Part shown: piece after piece, positions 17,702-26,107 of the stretch | How the letters are laid out: every line of letters begins with the position of its first letter | How positions within the stretch are numbered: the stretch's first letter is position 1 | NCBI GenBank assembly: GCA_029012285.1 | Contig: JAQXLU010000091.1 | Span: forward strand, 1 to 54,242 | Reading direction: 5' to 3' | DNA length: 54,242 bases | Source: Clostridiales bacterium | GTDB taxonomy: Bacteria > Bacillota > Clostridia > Christensenellales > Aristaeellaceae | The notes under the pieces: generated by a model | What the model saw: only the letters and a program-made list of their open reading frames with translations | What the model was told of the DNA's origin: nothing | The model's database searches: none | Translations under genes and position numbers: made by a program

Positions 17702-17750
17702 GCATGCGGACTGATCTGCGCCCCTCCCCTGACTTTGGGATAATCGCACG

Positions 17751-17780
17751 AAAACGGCCGCTGTGTTTCCACAGCGGCCG
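17751..17780 (-). terminator. Terminator of the sugar-binding-protein gene
   Basis: CGGCCGCTGTG/CACAGCGGCCG (17755-17765 with 17770-17780), TTTC loop, followed on the minus strand by TTTT. Confidence 0.9.
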
Positions 17781-17801
17781 CAGCTTTCCTTGCGGATGCG
17801 A

Positions 17802-19142
17802 TTACTTCGCGTTGAAGGTGTCGCAAGCAGCCTGCCAGGCGGGCATGCCAGCTTCGATCAGCTCAGCGGGAGTAGAGCCACCCAGGCTCCACAGCAGGGA
17901 GCTGCCCAGGATGTCGTTGGAGGTGCCCAGCAAGACAACCTTGTTGGACGCAGCGTGCTCGGCTTGACGCAGCATGGCGTAGGTCTCGTCCACAGCACGG
18001 TCATCGGTGTAGTTGTACTTGTTGCCGATCCAGGCGTCCTCATCGTCGTAGCCGGGGGTCGCGTTGGTCCACATGTCAACGATGAACATGATGTTGGCCA
18101 CTTCTTCCTCGGTGTACACATTGGGGATCAGGTAGGTGTTCTCAGAAGCCACATGGATGTAGTTGTCGCCCTCGTTGGGCACGGGGAAGGCCACGCAGCC
18201 CCACTCGTCTTCCATGTCAGCCATTTCGGAGTTGTCGTTGTAGCCGCCGTAGGTCTGGTAGACATAGAAGGCGAAGGTGCCGGCCTTCCAAGCCTCCTTG
18301 AACCAGTCCCAGTTCGCGCCTTCGGGAGTGGGAGCCCAGTACTTGGACTGCATTTCCTTGCCCCAGTTCAGCGCGGTCAGGGTCGCTTCGGAATTCATGG
18401 TGGGCTGCAGCTTGCCATCGGCATCAAAGTCGAAGTAGGAGCCGCCATTGCCGAACACGGCCAGGTTGTACATGTCGTCGCCAGAGCCACCGAAGCCCCA
18501 AACGTCGATCACGCCGTCGTTGTCCAGATCCTGAGTGGTGGCCTTCAGCATGTCTTCAAAGGCAGCCCAGGTCCAGGTGCCAGCGGCCTGCATGTCATAG
18601 ATGGTGTTCCAGTCGATGTTCGCTTCTTGCAGGATGCGCTTGTTGAAGTACACGCAGCCACGGGGCTCAGAAGCGCCAGTGGAGAAGCCGTAGACCTTGC
18701 CGCCCATGGACCAAGCGTCGATGGTGGCCTGGTTGAACTTCTCAGCGGAGAAATCATAGTTGATGGGCGCAGCCACACCGTTGGCCACCAGGGAGCCGAC
18801 CTTGCCGGGCTCGATGATGTAGGCGCGGTAGGAGCCATCGGGAGCGGACACGAAGTTGATCATGTGCTCCGCGCAAGTGCCCCAGTCGCCACCCTGGATC
18901 TGCACGATCTTCACATTGTAGGTGGCTTCCAGCCAGTCACGGTAGTCGTACTGAGCCTGCTGTTCCTCGGTGGGTTCAGCCACGCGGTCAGCGCTGCCAG
19001 TCCAGTAGTCGTAGATGGTCACGGTCTTGCCGCCGAAGTCAAGGCCTTCCTTGACAGCGGGGTAGCCTTCGGGGGCCTCGGCGAACGCGATGCTCGCGCA
19101 GAGCATCATCGCAGCCAAAACCAGAGCAACCAGTTTCTTCAT
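17802..19142 (-). CDS. Extracellular sugar-binding protein of an ABC importer
   Basis: 446 residues. An N-terminal signal peptide (MKKLVALVLAAMMLCASIAFA) leads to a type I solute-binding protein (KTVTIYDYWTG..., WTWAAFEDMLKATTQDLDNDGVIDVWGFG, NSEATLTALNWGKEMQ). The cysteine in MMLC is not in a proper lipobox, so cleavage after AFA by signal peptidase I is more likely than lipidation; retention would then need another anchor. AGGAGG is upstream of ATG 19142. It has its own promoter, operator and leader hairpin downstream of the two permease genes, which allows much higher expression. Oligosaccharide specificity is inferred only from the GH26 neighbour. Confidence 0.93.
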   Translation of the reverse strand: MKKLVALVLAAMMLCASIAFAEAPEGYPAVKEGLDFGGKTVTIYDYWTGSADRVAEPTEEQQAQYDYRDWLEATYNVKIVQIQGGDWGTCAEHMINFVSAPDGSYRAYIIEPGKVGSLVANGVAAPINYDFSAEKFNQATIDAWSMGGKVYGFSTGASEPRGCVYFNKRILQEANIDWNTIYDMQAAGTWTWAAFEDMLKATTQDLDNDGVIDVWGFGGSGDDMYNLAVFGNGGSYFDFDADGKLQPTMNSEATLTALNWGKEMQSKYWAPTPEGANWDWFKEAWKAGTFAFYVYQTYGGYNDNSEMADMEDEWGCVAFPVPNEGDNYIHVASENTYLIPNVYTEEEVANIMFIVDMWTNATPGYDDEDAWIGNKYNYTDDRAVDETYAMLRQAEHAASNKVVLLGTSNDILGSSLLWSLGGSTPAELIEAGMPAWQAACDTFNAK

Positions 19143-19167
19143 AAGGGGTTCCTCCTTTTTATTTCTA

Positions 19168-19201
19168 TATAAGCGATTCACCAAGGTGCAATTCGCTTAT
19201 A
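19168..19201 (-). other. Leader hairpin in front of the binding-protein gene
   Basis: TATAAGCGA/TCGCTTATA (19168-19176 with 19193-19201) plus an inner CACC/GGTG pair, just 5' of the ribosome binding site. It has no T-tract; likely an mRNA-stabilising or processing structure. Confidence 0.6.
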
Positions 19202-19216
19202 CAGTAACGATGCTAT

Positions 19217-19234
19217 TTGTGACTTTTGTCACAA
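19217..19234 (-). promoter_or_regulatory. Operator palindrome TTGTGAC-TTTT-GTCACAA
   Basis: A perfect 7-bp inverted repeat containing TGTGA-N6-TCACA, the CRP/FNR-family pattern. It lies just past the expected transcription start of the promoter at 19245-19273, a position suited to repression. The regulator is unknown; LacI- or GntR-type proteins also bind such sites. Confidence 0.7.
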
Positions 19235-19244
19235 CCACACTTCA

Positions 19245-19273
19245 ATTATACACCAGCTATGCCTAAATAGCAA
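19245..19273 (-). promoter_or_regulatory. Promoter of the binding-protein gene
   Basis: Minus strand TTGCTA (19273-19268), 17-bp spacer, TATAAT (19250-19245). Confidence 0.85.
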
Positions 19274-19306
19274 GATGTATATTGTTTATTTTTTGTCCTT
19301 TTTTTA

Positions 19307-20317
19307 TTATTCCTTGCTGCCGGTCATCGCCAGGCTCTGCACGAAGAGCTTCTGCGTGAAGCAGTAGAGAATAATCAGCGGGATGCAGCAGATGAGCACG
19401 CCGATGGCAATCAGCTGCTGCTGGCGGCCGTTGGGGACGATAACCGCCTTGGACACATCCGCGGAGAAGTAGCGGCTCATGCGGGACACGATGGAGGACA
19501 ATTCCACTGAGTACACGCTGTAGGAGCTGAGGAAGTTGCGGCTGTAGAATAGATCCGTCCACTGCCAGACGAAGGAGAACAGGAAGCAGCTGGCAATGGT
19601 GGGCATGGCGTCGGGTAGCATGATCTGCGTGAAGGTGCGCAGGGTGCTGCAGCCATCCACGAAGGCCGCTTCCTCCAGGCTGTCGGGGACATTCTTGAAG
19701 TACTGCCGCAGCATGTAGATGTACAGACCGTTCTTCAGGCCCATGCAGGTCAGGCTCATCATGGCATAGGGGATGAGGGAGGTGCGCAGGTTGATGGGCT
19801 TGCCGTTGATGGCCTTGAAGATGCCCAGGATGTCAAAGTTCGCAAAGCTCATGTAAAGGGAGGTCTGGATCGTCGTCGGGGGGACGATGATCAGCAGCAC
19901 CACGCAGGCGAACCAGAACTTCTTGAGCGGGAACTGGTAACGGGCAAAGCCGTATGCCACAAAGGTGCAGGACACCACTTGGAGCAGCGACACCAGCAGG
20001 GAGATCCACAGCGTATTGATCATCGACGTGGGGAAGTTGGTCAGGTCAAAGACGATCTTGTAGTTCTCCAGCGTCAGGTGGCGCGGCACCAGCACGATGG
20101 TGGAATCGTACAGGTCGCTTTCCACCATGAAGCCAGTGGAGAAGCGGATCAGGATGGGCTGGATGATCATGAAGCACAAGCCGAACATCAGCAGCGCGCG
20201 GGCCACGGAAATGCACTTGCGCTTGATCTCCCGTTGAAGCAGGTATCCTTCGCTGCGGCGGTTGCGATCCCAGAAGTTCTTGTTCTTGCCAATGAAGACC
20301 GTATTGTTCTTACTCAT
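19307..20317 (-). CDS. Carbohydrate ABC transporter permease, MalG-like
   Basis: 336 residues, about six membrane helices. The ATPase-contact (EAA) loop reads EEAAFVDGCSTLRTFTQIMLPDAMP (about 210-235). It pairs with the MalF-like protein encoded just upstream (8-bp overlap) and the binding protein downstream. No ATPase gene exists in the locus, so a shared MsmX-type ATPase elsewhere is expected. Confidence 0.93.
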   Translation of the reverse strand: MSKNNTVFIGKNKNFWDRNRRSEGYLLQREIKRKCISVARALLMFGLCFMIIQPILIRFSTGFMVESDLYDSTIVLVPRHLTLENYKIVFDLTNFPTSMINTLWISLLVSLLQVVSCTFVAYGFARYQFPLKKFWFACVVLLIIVPPTTIQTSLYMSFANFDILGIFKAINGKPINLRTSLIPYAMMSLTCMGLKNGLYIYMLRQYFKNVPDSLEEAAFVDGCSTLRTFTQIMLPDAMPTIASCFLFSFVWQWTDLFYSRNFLSSYSVYSVELSSIVSRMSRYFSADVSKAVIVPNGRQQQLIAIGVLICCIPLIILYCFTQKLFVQSLAMTGSKE

Positions 20318-21302
20318 AAGACTTCACCGCCTTGGAGATGATGAACGAGCTGATGCCGATGAAGGCAAGGGCAATCGCGAAGTAGAGCCAGCTCATTGCG
20401 GCAGAGATGCCGAACTTGAAGTCCTGATAGGTGACCTGGTAGATCAGCTCCATCACCCTGTTGTCGTTCTTCATGAAGAAGTCGATGATGGTGTAGATGC
20501 AGTTGACCAACAGCAGGGGGCTGACCATGGGGAAGGTAATCTTCCAGAAGCCTTCCCAGGCGGAGCAGCCTTCCACGTCCGCCGCCTCGTACAGGGAGGG
20601 CGAAATGGACTGCAAGCCGGAGAGGAACACGATGATCTGAATGCCGGAGGCCATCACGATGTCGTAGATGGAGTCGATCATCTTGAACACAACGTCAAAG
20701 AATTCTCTGGCCATGCCGGACACGGAGAGCAGATCCTGCAGGGCCTGTGAGATGTTGATGCCCGAGGAGCCCTCCACGGCCTCCGCCATACCAGCCATCA
20801 TGTCGTAGAACTCGTTCTGATGCTCGATGCCGGGCAGCACGCCTGAGGACAGGATGACGGGCAGGAAGAAGATCGCGCGGCAGAGCACGCGGCCCTTGAA
20901 TTCCTGGTTGAGAATGACCGCGATGACGAAGCTCAGCACCAGCGTGGCGATGGTGTTGATGATCATCTGGCCGACTTCCTCCACCAGATACGTGTTGTAT
21001 TCCGGATCCACCAGCAAGGCGTGCTTGTAGTTGTTGATGCCCACCCAGGTCTGGCTGTAGCCCTGCCCGGGGATGAGCTTCACATCATTGAAGGAGAACC
21101 AGAAGGATTCCAGCAGGGGCTTGGCCATAAAGACGCAGAAGCCGATGATGAAAGGCAGGATAAACAGGGTGCCGATGCGGGCATTGCGGGCTCGCATGGT
21201 ATGGAACGTTTTGTTCTTGGGCATAAAGGGGATGTAAATGTACAGAGCATCCACAATGCCGTCATACCAATGCTCGCGGGATGCGTTCATATTCGCTGCC
21301 AT
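20310..21302 (-). CDS. Carbohydrate ABC transporter permease, MalF-like
   Basis: 330 residues. Helix 1 (GTLFILPFIIGFCVFMAKPLLESFWFSFND) and an EAA-type loop YEAADVEGCSAWEGFWKITFPMVSP mark a MalF-type subunit. An insertion between helices (about 145-200, EHQNEFYDMMAGMAEAVEGSS...) is longer than usual and partly helical. It starts 3 bp after the DUF5696 gene and overlaps the MalG partner, so the three are translated together. Confidence 0.92.
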   Translation of the reverse strand: MAANMNASREHWYDGIVDALYIYIPFMPKNKTFHTMRARNARIGTLFILPFIIGFCVFMAKPLLESFWFSFNDVKLIPGQGYSQTWVGINNYKHALLVDPEYNTYLVEEVGQMIINTIATLVLSFVIAVILNQEFKGRVLCRAIFFLPVILSSGVLPGIEHQNEFYDMMAGMAEAVEGSSGINISQALQDLLSVSGMAREFFDVVFKMIDSIYDIVMASGIQIIVFLSGLQSISPSLYEAADVEGCSAWEGFWKITFPMVSPLLLVNCIYTIIDFFMKNDNRVMELIYQVTYQDFKFGISAAMSWLYFAIALAFIGISSFIISKAVKSYE

Positions 21303-21305
21303 CCT

Positions 21306-23870
21306 TTACTGCCCCCTTTCCACAGTGTAGTCGCGGCCCTGGACGGTCACGCCGCCCTCAGCGTAGGCTTCACTGCCGTAGTTCACATAGACCTTGGTAC
21401 CGTCCTCATAGCCGGTGACGGACACGTCCGCCGTCAGCCAATCGTGGTAGACGATGCGCTGGCGATTGAGGCCCGCCATATCCTTCTGATAGCGGACGAT
21501 GAGGGCGTTAGCCGCTTCCGCCAGGGAGGCATAGTTCGCGCCGAAGAAGTTGCTGTGGTAGGTGTCCTGAAGCACCTTGCCATCCTCGGCCATGAAGGTG
21601 AAGTTCAATCCCGCGCCGTATTCGACGCAGCGCAGGAACTCCTGCACATAGTCGCCCGACAGGTTGAGAGGCTCGCCGGTGTAGTCCTTCATGCCGTGCA
21701 GCGCGATCTGGTAGAAGGGCACCGCCTCGTCGATGATGTTGTAGGGCGTACCGGTCAGGTCCATATCGGTGATCAGATCAGCGTAGGGCATCGCGTAATC
21801 GTTGCCCATGCGGATCATCACGCGCTGGCCCTGGGCCTTGGCGTCCAGCATGCTCTGAACGTTCATGCGTATGACCTCTTCGCGGGTGACGGTATCCTTG
21901 GGGTTGTAGTCGCCGCTGAGCAGGAAGCCGATATCGCGGAAGGAAATGCCGTAGGCCTTCATTTCCGACAGCTTGCCAATCAGGTTGTCGGTGTTGCGCT
22001 TGGCGTAGTCAGGCTTGACGAGGTAGTAGCTATTCAACCAGCTTGCAGTCTGATAGGTAACCACGTCAAAGGGCTCGAGGTACACCTGCTCTCGGGTGGT
22101 GTAGCGGGCCGCGTTGTTGAAGGCGATGAAGCCTTCCTTCACGCCGCTATCGTAGGCAAAGCAGTTCACGCCGTCAAAGTAGAGGGGCACGTTCATTTCC
22201 TTTGCCCGCTCAATCAGCTGGCTCATGGCCTTGCTGCCGCCCAGCTGGCGCTGCACCTTCACGCTGGTCATGACCTTTTGGGTCACGCCGCCGTTGGCCC
22301 AGCCCGCATAGCGGATGCTCAGGTTCTTCACTCCCCTACCGACCATGTCGGAGATGATCTCCTCCGCCTGCTGGAAGGTGGTGGTGGCATAGGGTACCTT
22401 CACGGGGACGCCGAACCTGACAACCTTCTTGTCAATGGCGCCGACCAGCTCCACCGACACGGGGCTCACCTCGGAGGCGGACGCTGCGGTCAATTCCGGA
22501 TACCGCGCCTCCAGGTAGTCGCCATAGGCGTTGGCCATGTCCACATAGCTGGCGGTGTTCAGGAAGCGGTAGCGGTGGACGATGGTCTCCTGGGGCACCT
22601 CTTTTTCAAACATGTACACCAACTGCGCAGTCTTGGCAGACACATTGTACTGATCCGCGTGGAGCACGTTGTACTTGGAGCAGATCCAGTTGTAGCTGTT
22701 GTAGCGCTGGCTGATGTCCGCCTGGACGCTGGCAAAGGAGGTCGCGCCTTCCATCAGGCACAGGAAGGAAGCGCCATTCTTCGCCATGCCGAACACCGGG
22801 AAGGAGCAACGGGTCTCGTTGATCATTTCCTTGCGGCGCACAGCGTAATCCCAGCCGTACATGTTGGCGTAGTAGCTGTTCTGCTGGAGTTTGCCATTGT
22901 TGAGATGAATGAGCGCGCCGCCGCCCTCGGGGACGAACATGAAGCCCTCATCCGCCGTGCCAGCCGCGCCGAACACCGGCAGGGGCGTGACGTAGGACAG
23001 CGGGTAGTTGGCCTTGTAGCGCATCTCGCTGTAGGGCAACTCAACCACCAGGTCGCCGTCCTCCAGGCGGTAGATCATGGTGACGTTGAACACAGCGCCG
23101 GAGTTGTCCTTTGCGCTCGCGACCAGCTGCTGGTCGATCTCGTAATCCTCCTGGGTGTAGTTGACCTCCGCGAAATAGTCCTGAATCTTCTTCTTGTTGT
23201 TTTCAGAGGTGTCGGACTTGAGGATGTACAGGGGTTGCTCCACCACGGAGGGATACATGGCGATGATTTCGTCCTTGTTTTTCTTGGAGTCCAGCTTGGC
23301 GGGATCATAGAGCGTGTAGTTGCTGGATAGCTTCTTCTTGGTAGAGCTGGACATCTGGCTCACAAAAGCGTCATAGCGCTTCTTGGTGATGGCCGTGGGG
23401 ATGATGTATACCTTTTCGATCTTGCCGATGGCGTAATCCACGCGAATGGAACCATCCTCCTGCTGGATGATGTCATAGTTGCCATTCTCGATGGAGTACT
23501 TGTAGTTGCTCAGCACCACCGTGCCGCTGGAGGTGGAATAGGTCACGATCGCGGTGGACTGCAAGCTCTCTTTGTTGGCAGCCACAGCCAGGGGATCCTT
23601 GGCCGCATCCGTGGGATTGGAGAGCCACTCCTGGCCGGACGCCTTATCCGTCACCTTGAATTGGGTCGTGGTGGGGTCAAGCTCAAAGAGTAGCTTGTCG
23701 TTCTCCATCTTCAGCGGCGTTTTCCCGCCCTCGTAGAACATGACGCGCGGGTTCAGCTCGTGCACCTCTTCCTCCTCCGTGTACAGGGGGATGATGACGA
23801 AGATGGTCAGCGCTGCCAGCAGGGCGATCACAATCGCGCAGGAAAGCAAGCGCAAAATGATTTTCTTCAT
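21306..23870 (-). CDS. DUF5696-type secreted/anchored protein
   Basis: 854 residues. One N-terminal membrane helix (about 6-28) suggests an uncleaved anchor with a large extracellular part: an N-terminal beta-rich half (KLLFELDPTTTQFKVTDKASGQEWLSNP...) and a C-terminal half with TIM-barrel-like features (GVKNLSIRYAGWANGG, VPLYFDGVNCFAYD, ISFRDIGFLLSGDYNP, RVMIRMGNDYAMPYADL). From memory this corresponds to DUF5696, often found beside sugar ABC permeases. The barrel-like half with acidic residues raises the possibility of a glycoside hydrolase or glycan-binding subunit, but no catalytic pair can be assigned. It sits between YIP1 and MalF genes in one operon. Confidence 0.78.
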   Translation of the reverse strand: MKKIILRLLSCAIVIALLAALTIFVIIPLYTEEEEVHELNPRVMFYEGGKTPLKMENDKLLFELDPTTTQFKVTDKASGQEWLSNPTDAAKDPLAVAANKESLQSTAIVTYSTSSGTVVLSNYKYSIENGNYDIIQQEDGSIRVDYAIGKIEKVYIIPTAITKKRYDAFVSQMSSSTKKKLSSNYTLYDPAKLDSKKNKDEIIAMYPSVVEQPLYILKSDTSENNKKKIQDYFAEVNYTQEDYEIDQQLVASAKDNSGAVFNVTMIYRLEDGDLVVELPYSEMRYKANYPLSYVTPLPVFGAAGTADEGFMFVPEGGGALIHLNNGKLQQNSYYANMYGWDYAVRRKEMINETRCSFPVFGMAKNGASFLCLMEGATSFASVQADISQRYNSYNWICSKYNVLHADQYNVSAKTAQLVYMFEKEVPQETIVHRYRFLNTASYVDMANAYGDYLEARYPELTAASASEVSPVSVELVGAIDKKVVRFGVPVKVPYATTTFQQAEEIISDMVGRGVKNLSIRYAGWANGGVTQKVMTSVKVQRQLGGSKAMSQLIERAKEMNVPLYFDGVNCFAYDSGVKEGFIAFNNAARYTTREQVYLEPFDVVTYQTASWLNSYYLVKPDYAKRNTDNLIGKLSEMKAYGISFRDIGFLLSGDYNPKDTVTREEVIRMNVQSMLDAKAQGQRVMIRMGNDYAMPYADLITDMDLTGTPYNIIDEAVPFYQIALHGMKDYTGEPLNLSGDYVQEFLRCVEYGAGLNFTFMAEDGKVLQDTYHSNFFGANYASLAEAANALIVRYQKDMAGLNRQRIVYHDWLTADVSVTGYEDGTKVYVNYGSEAYAEGGVTVQGRDYTVERGQ

Positions 23871-23885
23871 TGTCTTACTCCCTCC

Positions 23886-24563
23886 TTAATACAAGCGGAA
23901 TGCGATCTCACGATACAGCGAGATGAAGTAGCTCGCGGCATCGCCCAGAAGGCTGAAGAACACAAGCAGCAGGAAGATGATGATCAGCGCGCCCACGACG
24001 GTGACCACCAGGAAGATCATCGTCTTGCCGGGGCCGTAATCGTGCACCTGCATCAAGCCCACAAAGATGAGGAACATGCACCAGAGTGAGGAGAAGCTGG
24101 ACAGCACGCTGTAGAACGCCGCCTCATCAAAGGAGATGATGTTGCTGACGAACACCAGGGGCAGCTGGATGAGCGTATAGGGCACCAGCGCGTAGCACAT
24201 GGCGACGTAAATATCGCTGAAGCGGCCCTTGCCGTCAAACAGGGTCGTCATCGACCAGTTGGCCAGGCACAGGATCAGGAACGGTAACAGGATGGAGGCC
24301 GATTGCTCAAACACGTTGATGTACTGGATGGGCGCATTGATGAACTGGAAGTTGGTGAACATCAGCTGCACCACGCGGGTGATCAGGAACAGCGCCAGGA
24401 AGGTGGTCGCCGCGCCGATGGAGCCGCGCTTTTCATGGGTCAGATCCCAAAAGCCGTCAAAGGGATGGAAGAGCACATACTTGGCGTACTTGACCGAAGA
24501 AACGTACTTGTCCCACTTGGCGTGGCGGACAGCGCTCTTATTTCTGGACTTTGTTGCGTTCAT
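23886..24563 (-). CDS. YIP1-family polytopic membrane protein
   Basis: 225 residues with five to six hydrophobic segments after a basic N-terminus. The stretch FHPFDGFWDLTHEKRGSIGAA followed by LLPFLILCLANWSMTTLFDGKGRFSDIYVAMCYALVPY is typical of YIP1 proteins. Function in bacteria is unknown. GGAGGTGG lies 6 bp before ATG 24563, which is 26 bp inside the preceding NHL gene. Its place among transporter subunits suggests an accessory role in assembling the uptake or glycan-handling complex. Confidence 0.85.
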   Translation of the reverse strand: MNATKSRNKSAVRHAKWDKYVSSVKYAKYVLFHPFDGFWDLTHEKRGSIGAATTFLALFLITRVVQLMFTNFQFINAPIQYINVFEQSASILLPFLILCLANWSMTTLFDGKGRFSDIYVAMCYALVPYTLIQLPLVFVSNIISFDEAAFYSVLSSFSSLWCMFLIFVGLMQVHDYGPGKTMIFLVVTVVGALIIIFLLLVFFSLLGDAASYFISLYREIAFRLY

Positions 24564-26055
24564 ATGCTTCCACCTCCATTCTCATCTTCTTGAACATGCG
24601 CAGCACCAGCGGGATGATCATCGCAGCAGCCAGTATGGCGATCAGCCAGCCGATGTTCTGCTCCACCCAGATCTTGCGGTAGAAGCGGAAGGCACGGCCA
24701 TAGTTGTCGCGGTCACGGGCCATCTTGAAGTAATCCATGGCTTCCTTGTACTTCTCCTGCCGCATCAGGGAACGGCCGATGCCGCGGAACGCCAGGTTGT
24801 AGTTGGCGTTGAGCTTGAGCACTTCCTCCCAGATCTGCGCCGAACCGTCGTAATCGCCGGAAAGGTAGGTCGCGTTGGCATCATAGATCATGTTGCCGTA
24901 CTCGGTGGGCCTAAAGGCGGTGATGGTGCCGCCCAGCTGATCCAGCACGAAGAGGTCACGGCCCATATGCTCGATGGACACGGCGGAGGTAAAGGTACCG
25001 TCGCTGTTGCCGCTGGTACCGAAGGCCCAGAGCATCACGCCCTGCTTGTCGTAGCCGAAGATGCGGCCGCGGGTCTGATCCACCGCCACGTAGATGTCAT
25101 TCTCCAGCACGGTGATGTCCACCAGCTTGGAGGGACCCTGCGCCTGGGACTGCTCGATCCAGTACAGGTCGCCAATGGGGGGATAGCGGTCGTTTTTGAT
25201 GAGGATGTCGTTGCCGATACCGTTCAGGCGGCGGATGGGCTGCGCCACGTCGTAGAGCAAATCGTACTCGCTGAACACGGTATTGGTAGCGTAGATGAAG
25301 GAATCCTCATCCATGTAGATGTTGTGGTACTCCGTGGGAACAAAGGAAGCCTGCTGAGCACGCTGTTCCTTGGTCATGAAGTAAGTTTTCCACATGTATT
25401 CGGCGATGTTGTAGCTAACCTTGTTGGCGCCCACAAAGCCGGTGAAGCGGGTATCGGCCTCAAACTTGACCAAGCCCTTGTTGACGTTGGTCGCCAGCAG
25501 GAACACGCGGCCCGCCACATCCACCACCAGCTTGGTGGGCAGGAAGCTCAGGCTCTGGTCGAAGGTCGCGTCGGTGGGCTTGACGAACTGCTTGATGAAG
25601 TTCAATTCCTTATCCACCATCACCACACGGCCGTTGTAGGTGTCGGCAATGTAGATGTTCTCGTCCGGATCGACATAGATGTCGCTGGGCGTGTTGAAGG
25701 TTTCGATCTCGCTGCCCTTGATCCGGTCGATGATCCGCACCAGGGTGAAATCATCCCCTTCCCTGCGGATCTGCAGGATGCGGTTGTTACCGGTGTCGGC
25801 CACATAGATGTCGTTGTTGCGCACAAAGAGGCTCTGGGGCTTCTTCATTGCAACGTCCAGACCCAGGTCGCCGCTGTAGATCACGTCCGCCACGCGGTAC
25901 GCATCGGGCGATTCACGGATGTCGCTCCAGTAGTCATAGTTGTATGTATACGTACTGGGGTAGGCGTCATCGACGGCCTGGGCAGTGTTTATTGAAGCAA
26001 AGATGAAAACGGTCATGATCAGCGCTAAAAGCCGGTACATCACCTTCACGGTCAT
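24538..26055 (-). CDS. NHL-repeat beta-propeller with TPR and C-terminal membrane helix
   Basis: 505 residues. A signal sequence (ending NTAQA, about residue 27) is followed by a six-bladed NHL-like propeller, with blades such as IYVADTGNNRILQIRREG, IYIADTYNGRVVMVDKEL and IYVAVDQTRGRIFGYDKQG. Then come two TPR-like helical pairs (YLSGDYDGSAQIWEEVLKLN, LMRQEKYKEAMDYFKMARD) and a final membrane helix (GWLIAILAAAMIIPLVLRMF). An extracellular scaffold or glycan-sensing partner is likely. ATG 26055 is only 3 bp past AGGAGG; GTG 26049 has better spacing and gives two residues fewer. Confidence 0.82.
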   Translation of the reverse strand: MTVKVMYRLLALIMTVFIFASINTAQAVDDAYPSTYTYNYDYWSDIRESPDAYRVADVIYSGDLGLDVAMKKPQSLFVRNNDIYVADTGNNRILQIRREGDDFTLVRIIDRIKGSEIETFNTPSDIYVDPDENIYIADTYNGRVVMVDKELNFIKQFVKPTDATFDQSLSFLPTKLVVDVAGRVFLLATNVNKGLVKFEADTRFTGFVGANKVSYNIAEYMWKTYFMTKEQRAQQASFVPTEYHNIYMDEDSFIYATNTVFSEYDLLYDVAQPIRRLNGIGNDILIKNDRYPPIGDLYWIEQSQAQGPSKLVDITVLENDIYVAVDQTRGRIFGYDKQGVMLWAFGTSGNSDGTFTSAVSIEHMGRDLFVLDQLGGTITAFRPTEYGNMIYDANATYLSGDYDGSAQIWEEVLKLNANYNLAFRGIGRSLMRQEKYKEAMDYFKMARDRDNYGRAFRFYRKIWVEQNIGWLIAILAAAMIIPLVLRMFKKMRMEVEAYERNKVQK

Positions 26056-26107
26056 TCCCCTCCTGTTCTGAATGGTATTTGTCAGCCAATCTTGGTGATC
26101 CAGCATT

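Noticed and set aside
19217..19234. Catabolite-responsive cre site
   Set aside because: The sequence is TGTGA-N6-TCACA and does not fit the cre consensus TGWAANCGNTNWCA.
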